64,000 bases of DNA from Pseudoflavonifractor sp. AF19-9AC (GTDB lineage: Bacteria > Bacillota > Clostridia > Oscillospirales > Oscillospiraceae). Shown here piece by piece: positions 8,711 through 17,762 of the stretch (within the stretch, counting starts at the first letter, position 1; every line of letters starts with the position of its first letter). The position numbers and the translations under genes are program-made. The notes beneath the pieces are model-generated. The model was given only the letters and a program-made list of their open reading frames with translations. It was not told the origin of the DNA and ran no database searches. The stretch lies in assembly GCF_003478995.1 (NCBI RefSeq), contig NZ_QUGI01000007.1, positions 62,001-126,000 of the forward strand, in the 5' to 3' direction.

Positions 8711-9856
8711 TTAGAAATCGTACTGATCCATGTTCTCAGCGGTGAAGACAACGCGCTCGGGCAGCAGCACCACGCCGTTGTTGGTCTCAGCAGTCTCAGC
8801 ACCCTCGGAGATGCTGTCGTTGGCCATGACCTCGCACTCGCCGATGCCGGGGATGTCGATCACGTCGCCCACCTTAACGGTGTTACCGGCAGCCAGGTAA
8901 GCGGCCAGGTAGCAGCCCATGCCGCCCTGAACAGCGCAGTCCCACAGGCCCCAGTTATACAGAGTGCCGTTGGAGCAGTACTCCTTGATGGAGTTGGGGG
9001 TAGCAAAGCCGGTGATGGTGATGGTGTCCTTGTTGTAGCCCTGGTTCTCGGCAGCCTGCAGCTGGCCGGGCAGAGCGGTGGAGTCGTTGCAGATGATCAG
9101 GTCGATGTCGGGGTGAGCGGACAGAACGGCCTCGCCGACAGTGATGGCCTGCTCAGCATCCTGGTTGGAGTAGTAGTTGTCAGGAGCAACGTTGGTCCAG
9201 TTGGGGTACTTCTCAGCGATGATGGCCTCACCGGCGACCTGCCAGCTGTTCTGGTCGGTCACGGTAGCCTGGGAGTAGTGCCAGCAGTAAGTAACCTCGT
9301 CCTTGGTGGGATCCACGCCGCGGGCCTCCAGGCCGGCAACGGCCATGTCGACCAGCATCTGGCCCAGAACCTCAGGAGTGCCCTGGGAAACCATCAGGGT
9401 ACGGTCAGCAGGATTGGCGTCGGAGTCCCAAGTGGTGACCACAACACCAGCCTCGCTGGCGGACTTCAGAGCATCGGACACGCCGGCGGCGTCCACGGTG
9501 GAGATGCAGATAGCGTCGGTGCCGGAAGCAACAGCGGTGTTGATGACCTGAACCTGGTCAGCCACGGCGGCGTTGGCGCTGCCCTGGTAGTCAACGGTGA
9601 TGCCCCAATCCTTGGCGTACTCCTGGGCGCCGTTGTTGGCCACCTCAAAGAAGGCGTTGCCGGTTACCTTGGGGATAAAGGTGACGGTCTTGCCCTCAAC
9701 GGACTTGACCTCGCCGCCCGCGGAGCTGCTGGCATCGGTCTGAGAACCGCTGGCAGAGGAACCGCCGGACTGGCTGCCGGAGTCGTTGCTGCTTCCGCAG
9801 GCCACCAGAGACAGGCTCATGGCCAGCGCGAGCGCCAGTGCAAGTGCTTTTTTCAT
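8711..9856 (-). CDS. lsrB: AI-2 binding lipoprotein LsrB
   Basis: About 381 residues. The second ATG is preferred because AGGAGGTA is too close to the first. A signal peptide ends in a lipobox (SLSLVAC), then a Gly/Ser-rich linker. The mature part matches LsrB: FIPKVTGNAFF, TWDSD, QGTPEVLGQMLVDMA, TVTDQNSW, TALP, QAAENQ, GFATPN, GLWD and the C-terminus NGVVLLPERVVF...YDF. The ligand-contacting Lys, Asp, Asp-Gln and Pro positions of LsrB appear kept, while the residues just after ALP differ from the enteric protein. It delivers AI-2 to the LsrCD permease. Confidence 0.9.
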   Translation of the reverse strand: MKKALALALALAMSLSLVACGSSNDSGSQSGGSSASGSQTDASSSAGGEVKSVEGKTVTFIPKVTGNAFFEVANNGAQEYAKDWGITVDYQGSANAAVADQVQVINTAVASGTDAICISTVDAAGVSDALKSASEAGVVVTTWDSDANPADRTLMVSQGTPEVLGQMLVDMAVAGLEARGVDPTKDEVTYCWHYSQATVTDQNSWQVAGEAIIAEKYPNWTNVAPDNYYSNQDAEQAITVGEAVLSAHPDIDLIICNDSTALPGQLQAAENQGYNKDTITITGFATPNSIKEYCSNGTLYNWGLWDCAVQGGMGCYLAAYLAAGNTVKVGDVIDIPGIGECEVMANDSISEGAETAETNNGVVLLPERVVFTAENMDQYDF

Positions 9857-9911
9857 TTTCATTACCTCCTGTTTTTATATTAGAACGGAAATTTCCGATC
9901 TAATTCAAGAA

Positions 9912-10964
9912 TTACTGGGCCGCTTTGGCCTTAGGCTGAAACTTACCTTTCAGCTTGGCCATAAACACGGCGGTGCCGGGCATATTGAACACGGCGCGGC
10001 CCACGACCACCACCACCAGCAGGACACCGATGGGGATGTCCAGATACTGGGTGTTGATCTTGAAGCACAGGGGAAGACCGAAACGCAAAAGGCCAATGAT
10101 GAGAGAAGCCAGTGCGGTACCGATGGCACTGCCCTTGCCGCCGGTGGACAGAGTGCCGCCCAGCACGCAGGCAGTGATGATGTTCATGGTGAGAGTGCTG
10201 CCCAGATCGCTCTTGGCGGTGCCCAGATAGGACGTCAGCACGATGCCGGCAATGGCGGCGCTAATGGCGCTGAGCACATAGGTGGACAGAATAATCAGCC
10301 GGGAATTGATGCCGGAGAACTCCGCCGCCTGGGGATTGACGCCCACCAGGAACACCTTGCGGCCATACTTGCTCTTGTGGAGCAGCAGATAGGCGATGAA
10401 GGTCATGGCGGCGAAAATCAGCAGCTGAGAGGGAATGACATCAAAGAGCTTGAACTTGGTCAGAGCCTTAAAGCTGTCGGGGAAACCGCTGATGCCCTGA
10501 TAGCTCTCGGTGGAGCTGAGGGTGGACACCAGCAGGGCCAGGCCGGCATACAGGAAGCTGCCGCCCAGGGTCACCACCATGGCCTGCACGCGGCAGTAGG
10601 CGATGAAGAAGCCGGACAGGGCGCCGCACAGAGCGGCGGCCACAATGGCCAGCACCACGGCTCCCCAGATGTTGAAGCCGAAGTCCTGCCAGGCCACACC
10701 GATGATGATGGAGGTCAGACCCACGATGGAGCCGGCCTGAATATCGATGCCGCCGGTGATCATGACAAAGGTAACAAACAAGCTGATGAGGCAGATGGCA
10801 ATAAAGTCATTGACACTGGACAGCAGCAGGGGAATCCGCAGGAACTTGGGATTGGCTGCGCCAAAGATCACAAACTCCAAAATCAGGATAACCACCAGGA
10901 AGGTATTCCAGTTTTTCAGCAGGCTGCCCACCTTGCTGTGAGAATGGGAATCTAACTTCTTCAC
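9912..10964 (-). CDS. lsrD: AI-2 ABC transporter permease LsrD
   Basis: 350 residues with 8-10 hydrophobic helices of the RbsC/BPD_transp_2 sugar-permease type (ITGGIDIQAGSIVGLTS, CVLGGTLSTGGKGSAIGTAL). It starts with GTG overlapping the lsrC stop (GTGA), with GGAGG upstream, so it is translationally coupled. Position directly before lsrB and after lsrC fixes it as the LsrD-equivalent half of the channel. Confidence 0.85.
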   Translation of the reverse strand: MKKLDSHSHSKVGSLLKNWNTFLVVILILEFVIFGAANPKFLRIPLLLSSVNDFIAICLISLFVTFVMITGGIDIQAGSIVGLTSIIIGVAWQDFGFNIWGAVVLAIVAAALCGALSGFFIAYCRVQAMVVTLGGSFLYAGLALLVSTLSSTESYQGISGFPDSFKALTKFKLFDVIPSQLLIFAAMTFIAYLLLHKSKYGRKVFLVGVNPQAAEFSGINSRLIILSTYVLSAISAAIAGIVLTSYLGTAKSDLGSTLTMNIITACVLGGTLSTGGKGSAIGTALASLIIGLLRFGLPLCFKINTQYLDIPIGVLLVVVVVGRAVFNMPGTAVFMAKLKGKFQPKAKAAQ

Positions 10965-11974
10965 TGGGAATCGCCTCCTTCCATCGCGTTGGCTGTGCGG
11001 GCCATCAGGCGCTCGTGGCGGCTGCGCACGGCGCTGCGGTTCTGCATCAGTGCATCAATGACAACGATGGCGATGAGGATGATACCGGTGATGGCGTTAT
11101 CGTAGTTGGACGAGAAGCCCATAAAGACCAGCAGATAGCTGATGGAGCTCATGATGACTGCGCCGATGGCCGCGCCGATGACGCTGCCCACGCCGCCGCT
11201 CAGGCTGATGCCGCCCAGCACGCAGGCGGCCACGGCCTTCATCTCATAGCCGTTGCCGGACAGAGAGGTGACAAAGCCGATACGGCTGCAGAAGAGGATG
11301 CCGGCGATGGCGGACATGATGCCGCAGATCACATAGGCCAGCACCTTGGTCTTGGTGGCGGAGATACCCACCAGAGTGGCACCGCCGGCGTTATCGCCCA
11401 CAGCGGTGAAGTAGCGGCCCCGACGGGTGCGGGTCAGCAGCACATGGATAATCGCTACCACAACCACGCAGGCGCAGAAGTAAACGGTGAGGTCACCCAC
11501 CAGAGTCTTGGAGGAAAAATCCTTGAAGGACTTGGGCAGGTTCTCCACCCAGGCGCCGCCGGCATACACATACATGCTGCCGCGGAGGATACCGTTGGTA
11601 CCCAGGGTAAAGATCAGGGAGGGGACCCCCATGACCGCCACGCCCCAGCCGTTGAACAGGCCGATGACGGCGCCAATGAGGATACCCACGGCAAAGGCAA
11701 CCACCCAGTTGCTGCCGTCACGGAGCATGCTGCCCACGACCGTGGCCACAATGCCCAGAATGGAACCCACAGAAACATCGATCTCACCCACGATGATGGC
11801 AAAGGCCATACCGATGGCAATGAGGATGTACACAACCGCGGAGTTAAAGCAGGCGGAAATGTTCTCCGAGGAGGCGAAGGTGGGGTTGATGATGCTGACG
11901 ATGATAAACAGGGCTACCAGGAACAGAAAGCTGCTCAGCTCCCGGGCCTTCAGAACTTTTTTCAGCGCGCTCAT
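10961..11974 (-). CDS. lsrC: AI-2 ABC transporter permease LsrC
   Basis: 337 residues, RbsC-type permease with about ten membrane segments and the family motif EIDVSVGSILGI plus CVLGGISLSGGVGSVIGAAIG. Its ATG overlaps the lsrA stop (ATGA) and AGGAGG precedes it. It forms the membrane channel with LsrD, energised by LsrA. The assignment C versus D rests on gene order (lsrACDB), since the two permeases are similar. Confidence 0.85.
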   Translation of the reverse strand: MSALKKVLKARELSSFLFLVALFIIVSIINPTFASSENISACFNSAVVYILIAIGMAFAIIVGEIDVSVGSILGIVATVVGSMLRDGSNWVVAFAVGILIGAVIGLFNGWGVAVMGVPSLIFTLGTNGILRGSMYVYAGGAWVENLPKSFKDFSSKTLVGDLTVYFCACVVVVAIIHVLLTRTRRGRYFTAVGDNAGGATLVGISATKTKVLAYVICGIMSAIAGILFCSRIGFVTSLSGNGYEMKAVAACVLGGISLSGGVGSVIGAAIGAVIMSSISYLLVFMGFSSNYDNAITGIILIAIVVIDALMQNRSAVRSRHERLMARTANAMEGGDSQ

Positions 11975-13494
11975 GCCTTTTCCTCCTCCTTTCGGATCAG
12001 ACCAAAGGCGGCGCTGGTCAGGTTGTCCTGATTGACATCCTCCTTGGCAAATTCACAGTTGACCCGGCCCAGGTAGATGCTCATGGCCCGGTCGCTCAGC
12101 TCCACAATTTCTTCCATATCGGAGGAGATGAGCAAAATGGATACGCCCTGATCCCGCAACTGATGGATGATGCTGTACACATCGCCGCGGGCCGCCGCGT
12201 CAATGCCGCGGGTGGGCTCGTCCAGAATAACCAGCTTGGGGGCAGTGGAAAGGCTGCGGCCAATGACGATCTTCTGCTGGTTGCCGCCGGACAGGCTGCC
12301 GGTGAGCTGATCCTGACCGGTGACCTTGATGCGGAAGTCATCCACATACTGCTGGGTGACCTTCTTCTCCTCCTTACGGTTGAGGAAGAAGCGGCCCATC
12401 TTGGGGTTACTCAGCAGAGCGCTGGTGGTGTTGCAGGCCACGTCGCTGATCTTGAACAGGCCGTCTGCGTGACGGTCCTCAGGCACGTAGTTCAGACCGG
12501 CCTTGATGACGTCCGCGGTCTTCAGACCGGTGATGTCCTTGCCGTCCAGAATCACGTTACCGCCCAGGACCTTGTCCCGGCCGAAAATGGTCATAGCCAT
12601 CTCGGTACGACCCGCGCCTACCACGCCGGCCAGGCCCAGGATCTCACCGGGATAGACCTTCAGGGAGATGTCGGTAAAGCCGTAGCCGCTGAAGTTGCGC
12701 AGCTCAAAGACAGGGGGTTTGGAGTAATCCACCTTGCTGACCACCTGAGTCTTGCGCTGGCAGGAGTCAGTGGGCAGCAGGCCGCACACCAGGTCGTCCC
12801 GGGTGAAGTCGCTCACCGGGCCGTCCAGAGTGATGACACCGTCGCGCATGATGGCCACTGTGGTGGCAATCTCAAAGACCTCGTTGAGGCGGTGGGTGAT
12901 GTAGATAATGCCGATGCCCTGGCTCTTCAGGTCCTCCACACATTTAAAGAGGCTCTCTACCTCTTTAAAGGTAAGGGCGCTGGTGGGCTCGTCCAGAATC
13001 AGCACCTTGGCGTGACGCAGCAGACCGCGGAGGATCTCCACCAGCTGCTGCTCCGCGATGGACAGGCTGCTGGCCTTCCGCTCCAGAGCGATGTGCCAGC
13101 CCAGATTGTCCATCCGCTCCACCAGTTCCCGGCGCAGCTCGGCCCGGGGGCGGTCAAAGCCGATGAGGATGTTCTCCTCCACCGTCATATTGGGGAACAG
13201 CAGGGGCTCCTGGGGCACCATGTAAACACCGTGCGCCAACGCCTCGGCGGGCTTGCCCACCGTCATTTCCTTACCGTCTACAAAAATCTCGCCGCTGTCA
13301 TGGCTGTAGATACCCATGATGATCTTCATCAAGGTGCTCTTTCCTGCGCCGTTGCCTCCGATAAGGGCCAAAACCTCGCCCGGAGCCAGGTCCAGGCTGA
13401 TGCCCTTCAGAACGGCGTTCAGGCCAAATGACTTGTAGACATTGCGAACCGACAGGAGCTTCTCCACGCCGGATGAAGCAGTCATGTTTTCCAA
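11971..13494 (-). CDS. lsrA: AI-2 ABC transporter ATP-binding protein LsrA
   Basis: Two fused ABC domains of the sugar type (RbsA/MglA class), about 507 residues. Domain 1 has Walker A GGNGAGKS, signature LSIAEQQ and Walker B LILDEPTSA; domain 2 has a degenerate Walker A region (GVVGAGRTE), signature LSGGNQQK and Walker B VILDEPTRGID, as is usual in this class. The start is uncertain: a TTG (13494) sits six bases after GGGAGGT; the next in-frame ATG (13485) is 15 bases from it. First gene of lsrACDBF. Confidence 0.88.
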   Translation of the reverse strand: MENMTASSGVEKLLSVRNVYKSFGLNAVLKGISLDLAPGEVLALIGGNGAGKSTLMKIIMGIYSHDSGEIFVDGKEMTVGKPAEALAHGVYMVPQEPLLFPNMTVEENILIGFDRPRAELRRELVERMDNLGWHIALERKASSLSIAEQQLVEILRGLLRHAKVLILDEPTSALTFKEVESLFKCVEDLKSQGIGIIYITHRLNEVFEIATTVAIMRDGVITLDGPVSDFTRDDLVCGLLPTDSCQRKTQVVSKVDYSKPPVFELRNFSGYGFTDISLKVYPGEILGLAGVVGAGRTEMAMTIFGRDKVLGGNVILDGKDITGLKTADVIKAGLNYVPEDRHADGLFKISDVACNTTSALLSNPKMGRFFLNRKEEKKVTQQYVDDFRIKVTGQDQLTGSLSGGNQQKIVIGRSLSTAPKLVILDEPTRGIDAAARGDVYSIIHQLRDQGVSILLISSDMEEIVELSDRAMSIYLGRVNCEFAKEDVNQDNLTSAAFGLIRKEEEKA

Positions 13495-13557
13495 GTCGAT
13501 ACCTCCCACTGTACGCAATCACAAAAGTTAATGCTTCGTATATTTTGTTATGGGCTT

Positions 13558-13586
13558 AGAATACTGGATTTTTTTCGCTTTGTCAA
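13558..13586 (-). promoter_or_regulatory. Candidate sigma-A promoter of lsrACDBF
   Basis: On the minus strand TTGACA (13581-13586) and TATTCT (13558-13563) are separated by 17 bases, ahead of lsrA. A second TTGACA at 13594-13599 has no matching -10. The promoter lies in a 400-base AT-rich divergent region. Confidence 0.65.
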
Positions 13587-13774
13587 CAGGAAATGTCAAA
13601 CAGCCCAGTCGTTTCAAGCGAGTTTTTTCGTTGTTCCGCCCTAAAATATCAGAATTTTTTCAGCTTTCCAGGTGAAAAAACACAAATATTTGGCTCATTT
13701 GCACATATGTAATCGCATTTATTTGGCTATAACATACAATTTTGGTGTCTATCCTTAACATTTTGAAATACGCA

Positions 13775-13838
13775 TTGACATCCACTACCCCGCAATGCTA
13801 TACTCATTTAAGTAAACATTTGATTCAAGTTTAAACTT
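13775..13838 (+). promoter_or_regulatory. lsrR promoter and candidate LsrR operator
   Basis: TTGACA (13775-13780), 18 bases, TATACT (13799-13804) form a good sigma-A promoter towards lsrR. A perfect 12-bp palindrome AAGTTTAAACTT follows at 13827-13838, about where transcription should start, which suits a SorC-family repressor site for LsrR autoregulation. The rest of 13519-13900 is AT-rich with no other long repeat seen. Confidence 0.65.
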
Positions 13839-13900
13839 TTGTTCTTTTTTATTCTAGCTTTTTCCCTTCTAAACTGCTCGTATGCCAAGGAGTCGAAACC

Positions 13901-14827
13901 ATGAACGGAGATTTCAATTACGAAGAGATTCTAATGGTAAAAACGGCGTGGTATTACTACATTGAAAACTACACCCAGCAGAAAATTTCCGAGCTTCTTG
14001 GCATCAGCCGCATCCGGGTCATTCGGCTTCTGGAAAAGGCCCGGCAAAACGGCATCGTCAGCTTCCGCATCCGTCAGGACAACAACCGGCGCATGCAGGT
14101 GGAAAAATCTCTGATCACTCAATTCGGCCTGAACGATGCCTTCGTGATTCCCGTGGGCAGCGACGCCTCTGAGCTCAACGAAAGCCTGGCCCAGGCGGCC
14201 GCCATGTACATTGCCGACCGGCTGTCTGACAATACCTTTATTAATATGGGCTACGGCGATACCCCCAGCCGGATCCTCAATCACCTGGCCCGGTCCACAG
14301 AGCACCCCATCAACGCGGTGTCCCTCACCGGCGGCGTGAGCTACTACCTGCCCAACACCCAGTCCAGCGTCTTCAACGCCAGGCTGCACCTCATCCCCTC
14401 CCCCCTTCTTCTGGGCAGCCCCGAACTGGTCCAGGTCATGTTTCAGGAGGAGTCCGTCCAGCGCATCCAGCAGATGAGCCGGATGGCCAAAATGACGGTA
14501 GTGGGCATCGGCAGCATGGGGGCCAACGCCACCATCATCCAAAACGGGATTCTCACCAAGGCCGACTTCCTACTGCTGGAGATGCAGGGAGCCGTGGGCG
14601 ACATTCTCAGCCACTTCATTGACAAGGACGGCAACCCCATCCAGAGCAGCGTGGAGCAGCGTCTGCTGAGCACCCCGCTGCAGGAGCTGCGCCAGATGAA
14701 CAACGTCATCGGTGTGGCAGGGGGCGAGGACAAGATAGACGCCATTCACGCGGTGCTGAAGGGCCAGTATCTGGACACCCTCATTACTGATGAGGTCACG
14801 GCGGAAGCCCTCCTGGCCCATGGATGA
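13901..14827 (+). CDS. lsrR: SorC/DeoR-family regulator, LsrR type
   Basis: 308 residues. N-terminal helix-turn-helix (about 12-55: YIENYTQQKISELLGISRIRVIRLLEKARQNGIV) followed by the sugar-binding SorC effector domain (NMGYGDTPSRIL, VSLTGGVSYYL, GIGSMG, GVAGGEDKIDAI). LsrR represses the lsr genes until it binds phospho-AI-2. It is divergent from lsrA and followed after 98 bases by lsrK, as in enteric bacteria. Effector identity is inferred from context. ATG is preceded by AAGGAG. Confidence 0.88.
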   Translation: MNGDFNYEEILMVKTAWYYYIENYTQQKISELLGISRIRVIRLLEKARQNGIVSFRIRQDNNRRMQVEKSLITQFGLNDAFVIPVGSDASELNESLAQAAAMYIADRLSDNTFINMGYGDTPSRILNHLARSTEHPINAVSLTGGVSYYLPNTQSSVFNARLHLIPSPLLLGSPELVQVMFQEESVQRIQQMSRMAKMTVVGIGSMGANATIIQNGILTKADFLLLEMQGAVGDILSHFIDKDGNPIQSSVEQRLLSTPLQELRQMNNVIGVAGGEDKIDAIHAVLKGQYLDTLITDEVTAEALLAHG

Positions 14828-14925
14828 TCCAGGTCCAGAACCCCGTCTCCATATTTCTTTCGTGAATCGATCCCCCGGGATTTCTATAGCTTTGAATTTT
14901 TATTTTTAAGGAGTTGATGGTTCTT

Positions 14926-16488
14926 ATGTCCAAATATCTGATGGCAATTGACGCCGGAACCGGCAGCGTCCGCGCGGTATTGTTTGACCTGGACGGCAAC
15001 CAGATTGGCTGCGTTCAGGAGGAGTGGACCCACAAGGAGGACCCCCGCTTCCCCGGCAGCATGGATTTTGACTGGGAATTCAACTGGAACCTGGCCAGCG
15101 GCTGCGTCCGCGGCGTACTGAAGGAGACCGGCATCGATCCCGCCGATGTGGCCGCCGTCTCCACCACCTGCATGCGGGAGGGCATCCTCCTCTATGACAA
15201 GGAAGGCAAGGAGATTTGGGCCTGCGCCAACGTGGACGCCCGCAGCACCGACGAGGTGGCCCGGCTGATCCAGCAGGACCCCCAGCTGGAGAAGGAGCTC
15301 TACGATCAGTCCGGCCAGAGCTACGCCCTCAACGCCATCCCCCGCATCCTGTGGGTGAAGGACAAAATGCCCGAGATTTACGAGAAGACCGCTGTGGTGG
15401 GCATGTTCAACGACTGGCTCATCTACAAGCTCACCGGCGTGCTGGCCGTAGAGCCCAGCAACGGCTCCACCACCGGCCTTATGGACCTGCAGAGCCGCAC
15501 CTGGGATCCCTCCATTGCCCGCCGCTGCGGCCTGCGGGATGATATCTTCCCCGCTGTGCTGGAGTGCGGACAGATTGCCGGCAAGGTGAGCGCTCAGGGC
15601 GCCGCCCAGACCGGTCTCGCCGAGGGCACCCCCGTGGTGGTGGGCGGCGGCGACTGCCAGCTGGGCACCATCGGCGTGGGCGCCTGCGACCCCGGCCAGG
15701 CGGCCGTGTTCGGCGGCAGCTTCTGGCAGTATGAGTTCAACACCGACAGCGGCAAGACCGACCCCCAGGGCCGGGTCCGTGTCAACTGCCACGCCGTCCC
15801 CGGCGTGTGGCAGTATGAGGCTCTGGCCTTCAAGCCCGGTCTGGTGATGCGCTGGTTCCGGGACGGCTTCTGCCAGCTGGAGAAGCAGCAGGGCGCCGCA
15901 GAGGGCGTGGATCCCTATGACCTCATGAACCGGGAGGCGGAGAAGATTCCCGCCGGTTCCTATGGCATGATGTGCTGCTTCAGCGACGTGATGAACTTCA
16001 TCAACTGGAAGCACGCCTCCCCCACCTTCACCAACTTCGAGCTGGAGCCCGAGAAGTTCAACCGCTACACCTTCTACCGCGCCATTCTGGAGAACACCGC
16101 CCTCATCGTCAAGGGTCACATCGCCCTGGTGAAGGAGGCTACCGGCAACGAGCCTGAGGAGCTCATCTTCGCCGGCGGCGCCTCCAAGAGCCCCCTGTGG
16201 TGTCAGATTCTGGCCGACGTTACCGGCAAGAACGTGCGCACCCCCGTGGTCAAGGAGGCCACCGCTCTGGGTGCCGCCATCCTGGCCGGCTACGGCGTGG
16301 GCATCTACTCCAGCATTGCCGAAGGCGCTCAGCGCACTGTGCGCTTTGATCATACTTACGTTCCCAATCCCGACAATTATGCCGTCTACGAGGACATGTA
16401 CAAGGTTTGGCGCCAGGTTTACGCCGCTCAGCTGGAGCTTTGCGACCGCAAGCTGACCAAAAATATGTGGATTGCCCCCGGCCTGTAA
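14926..16488 (+). CDS. lsrK: Autoinducer-2 kinase LsrK
   Basis: 520 residues, FGGY carbohydrate-kinase fold. Start MSKYLMAIDAGTGS chosen because AAGGAG lies 12 bases before it, and nearer TTG/ATG codons are too close. LsrK hallmarks: DAGTGSVRAVLFDLDGNQI, STTCMREGILLYD, IWACANVDAR, VVGGGDCQLG, MRWFRDGFC, VVKEATALGAAI and the terminal WIAPGL. It phosphorylates imported AI-2 (DPD), trapping it and producing the LsrR inducer. It is followed 34 bases later by a cupin gene, apparently in one unit lsrR-lsrK-cupin. Confidence 0.92.
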   Translation: MSKYLMAIDAGTGSVRAVLFDLDGNQIGCVQEEWTHKEDPRFPGSMDFDWEFNWNLASGCVRGVLKETGIDPADVAAVSTTCMREGILLYDKEGKEIWACANVDARSTDEVARLIQQDPQLEKELYDQSGQSYALNAIPRILWVKDKMPEIYEKTAVVGMFNDWLIYKLTGVLAVEPSNGSTTGLMDLQSRTWDPSIARRCGLRDDIFPAVLECGQIAGKVSAQGAAQTGLAEGTPVVVGGGDCQLGTIGVGACDPGQAAVFGGSFWQYEFNTDSGKTDPQGRVRVNCHAVPGVWQYEALAFKPGLVMRWFRDGFCQLEKQQGAAEGVDPYDLMNREAEKIPAGSYGMMCCFSDVMNFINWKHASPTFTNFELEPEKFNRYTFYRAILENTALIVKGHIALVKEATGNEPEELIFAGGASKSPLWCQILADVTGKNVRTPVVKEATALGAAILAGYGVGIYSSIAEGAQRTVRFDHTYVPNPDNYAVYEDMYKVWRQVYAAQLELCDRKLTKNMWIAPGL

Positions 16489-16522
16489 GCCGACAGTCCC
16501 AGTATAGAATGGAGAGAGATCA

Positions 16523-16873
16523 ATGTTTGTAATCAACGAAAACGAGAAGGAGTACCGCTTTGGCGACAGCGGTCCCAAGTACCTCATGAAGGGCCCCCGC
16601 ATGAACTTCGCTCTGGTGCAGTTCATGCCCGGCCAGGACTTCCGCGCCCACTACCACAACGTGATGGAGGAGAATTTCTTCATCCTGGAGGGTAAGATCG
16701 ACATCGTGGTGGACGGCACCGTCCACACCCTGAGCAAGGGCGACCTCATCCACATCGAGCCCGGCGAGGTTCACTACTGCCGCAACGCCTATGACGTTCC
16801 TGTGAAGATGGTCTCCACCCTGGCCCCCTATCAGGAAGTGGACAAGGTGGAAGTGGAAAACCCCGTCTATTAA
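16523..16873 (+). CDS. Small cupin protein, possible phospho-AI-2 isomerase replacing LsrG
   Basis: 116 residues forming a single cupin barrel with both metal motifs: DFRAHYHNVMEENFFILEG (His-x-His, Glu) and GDLIHIEPGEVHYC (His). AGAGAG before the ATG. It closes the lsrR-lsrK unit. The locus lacks lsrG, the enzyme that isomerises phospho-AI-2 (P-HPD) before LsrF acts; cupins often catalyse sugar-phosphate isomerisation, so this gene could fill that step. That role is inference from position only; a generic sugar-handling cupin is the alternative. Confidence 0.75.
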   Translation: MFVINENEKEYRFGDSGPKYLMKGPRMNFALVQFMPGQDFRAHYHNVMEENFFILEGKIDIVVDGTVHTLSKGDLIHIEPGEVHYCRNAYDVPVKMVSTLAPYQEVDKVEVENPVY

Positions 16874-16922
16874 GTTTTCCCTTTTCCGGACCGGTTTCTT
16901 CCGGTCCCCCTCTCATGACTGA

Positions 16923-16967
16923 AAAAGCACCGGGCGCCATTCCATTGGAATGGCGCCCGGTGCTTTT
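16923..16967. terminator. Bidirectional terminator between the cupin gene and nagB
   Basis: A near-perfect 22-bp palindrome, AAAAGCACCGGGCGCCATTC and its complement with a tiny loop, with A and T flanks. It serves the converging lsrRK-cupin and nagAB units. Confidence 0.9.
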
Positions 16968-16992
16968 GTTGTTGGATGAAAAACCTGCCCGC

Positions 16993-17712
16993 TTAGATGA
17001 GGGACAGGGCCTCCTCGTCAGCCACCAGGATAAAGTCGGGGTGGTACTGGAGGATGGAGGCGGGCACCTGGGGGGTCACAGGGCCGAAGAAGGCGTCCTT
17101 GATGGCCTGGGCCTTGTTGGCGCCGGAGGCCACCATCACCACACGGCGGGCCTGGAGAATGTCCCGCACGCCCATGGTATAGGCGTGGGTGGGCACCTCG
17201 TCAATGGAGGTGAAAAAGCGCTTGTTGGCTTCCCGGGTGCTCTCGGTGAGGGTCACCTTGTGGGTGCCCAGGGAGAAGTGGTCGTCGGGCTCGTTGAAGC
17301 CGATATGGCCGTTGACGCCCAGACCCAGCAGCTGCAGGTCGATGCCGCCGAAGTCGGCGATGAGCTTGTCATAGCGCTCGCACTCCCCGTCGCCGTTGAC
17401 GCCGGAGGGAACATTGGTGTTCTTCTGGTCAATGTTCACGTGGTCAAAGAGGTTGTGGCGCATAAAGTAGGCGTAGCTCTGGTCGTGGTCGGGGGTGAGG
17501 CCGGCGTACTCGTCCAGGTTCACCGAGCGCACCTGGGAGAAGTCCAGCTCGCCCGCCTTGTTCCAGGCGATGAGGTTCTGATAGGCACCCACCGGGGAAG
17601 AACCGGTGGCGAGGCCCAGCACGCAGTTGGGCTTCAGGGTAATCTGGGCGGCAATCAGCCGGGCGGCGGCGGCGCTCATGGCGTCGTAGTCCTTGGTTCG
17701 AATAATTCTCAT
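16993..17712 (-). CDS. nagB: Glucosamine-6-phosphate deaminase
   Basis: 239 residues from MRIIRTKDYDAM. This ATG is nine bases past GGAGGA, while an upstream in-frame ATG overlaps the ribosome site. Family signatures: LATGSSPVGAYQNL, NLDEYAGLTPDHDQSYAYFM, LGLGVNGHIGFNEPDD, TMGVRDIL. It converts glucosamine-6-phosphate to fructose-6-phosphate plus ammonia in amino-sugar catabolism. It follows nagA by 50 bases in one operon. It is somewhat shorter than the E. coli enzyme, as usual in Firmicutes. Confidence 0.95.
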   Translation of the reverse strand: MRIIRTKDYDAMSAAAARLIAAQITLKPNCVLGLATGSSPVGAYQNLIAWNKAGELDFSQVRSVNLDEYAGLTPDHDQSYAYFMRHNLFDHVNIDQKNTNVPSGVNGDGECERYDKLIADFGGIDLQLLGLGVNGHIGFNEPDDHFSLGTHKVTLTESTREANKRFFTSIDEVPTHAYTMGVRDILQARRVVMVASGANKAQAIKDAFFGPVTPQVPASILQYHPDFILVADEEALSLI

Positions 17713-17762
17713 GGCAGTCATTCCTCCATATTGATATCGTATGATCCGCTCTTTTCGAGCAG

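Noticed and set aside
14884..16626. A 580-residue open frame opposite lsrK
   Set aside because: Low-complexity antisense translation of lsrK with no family features.
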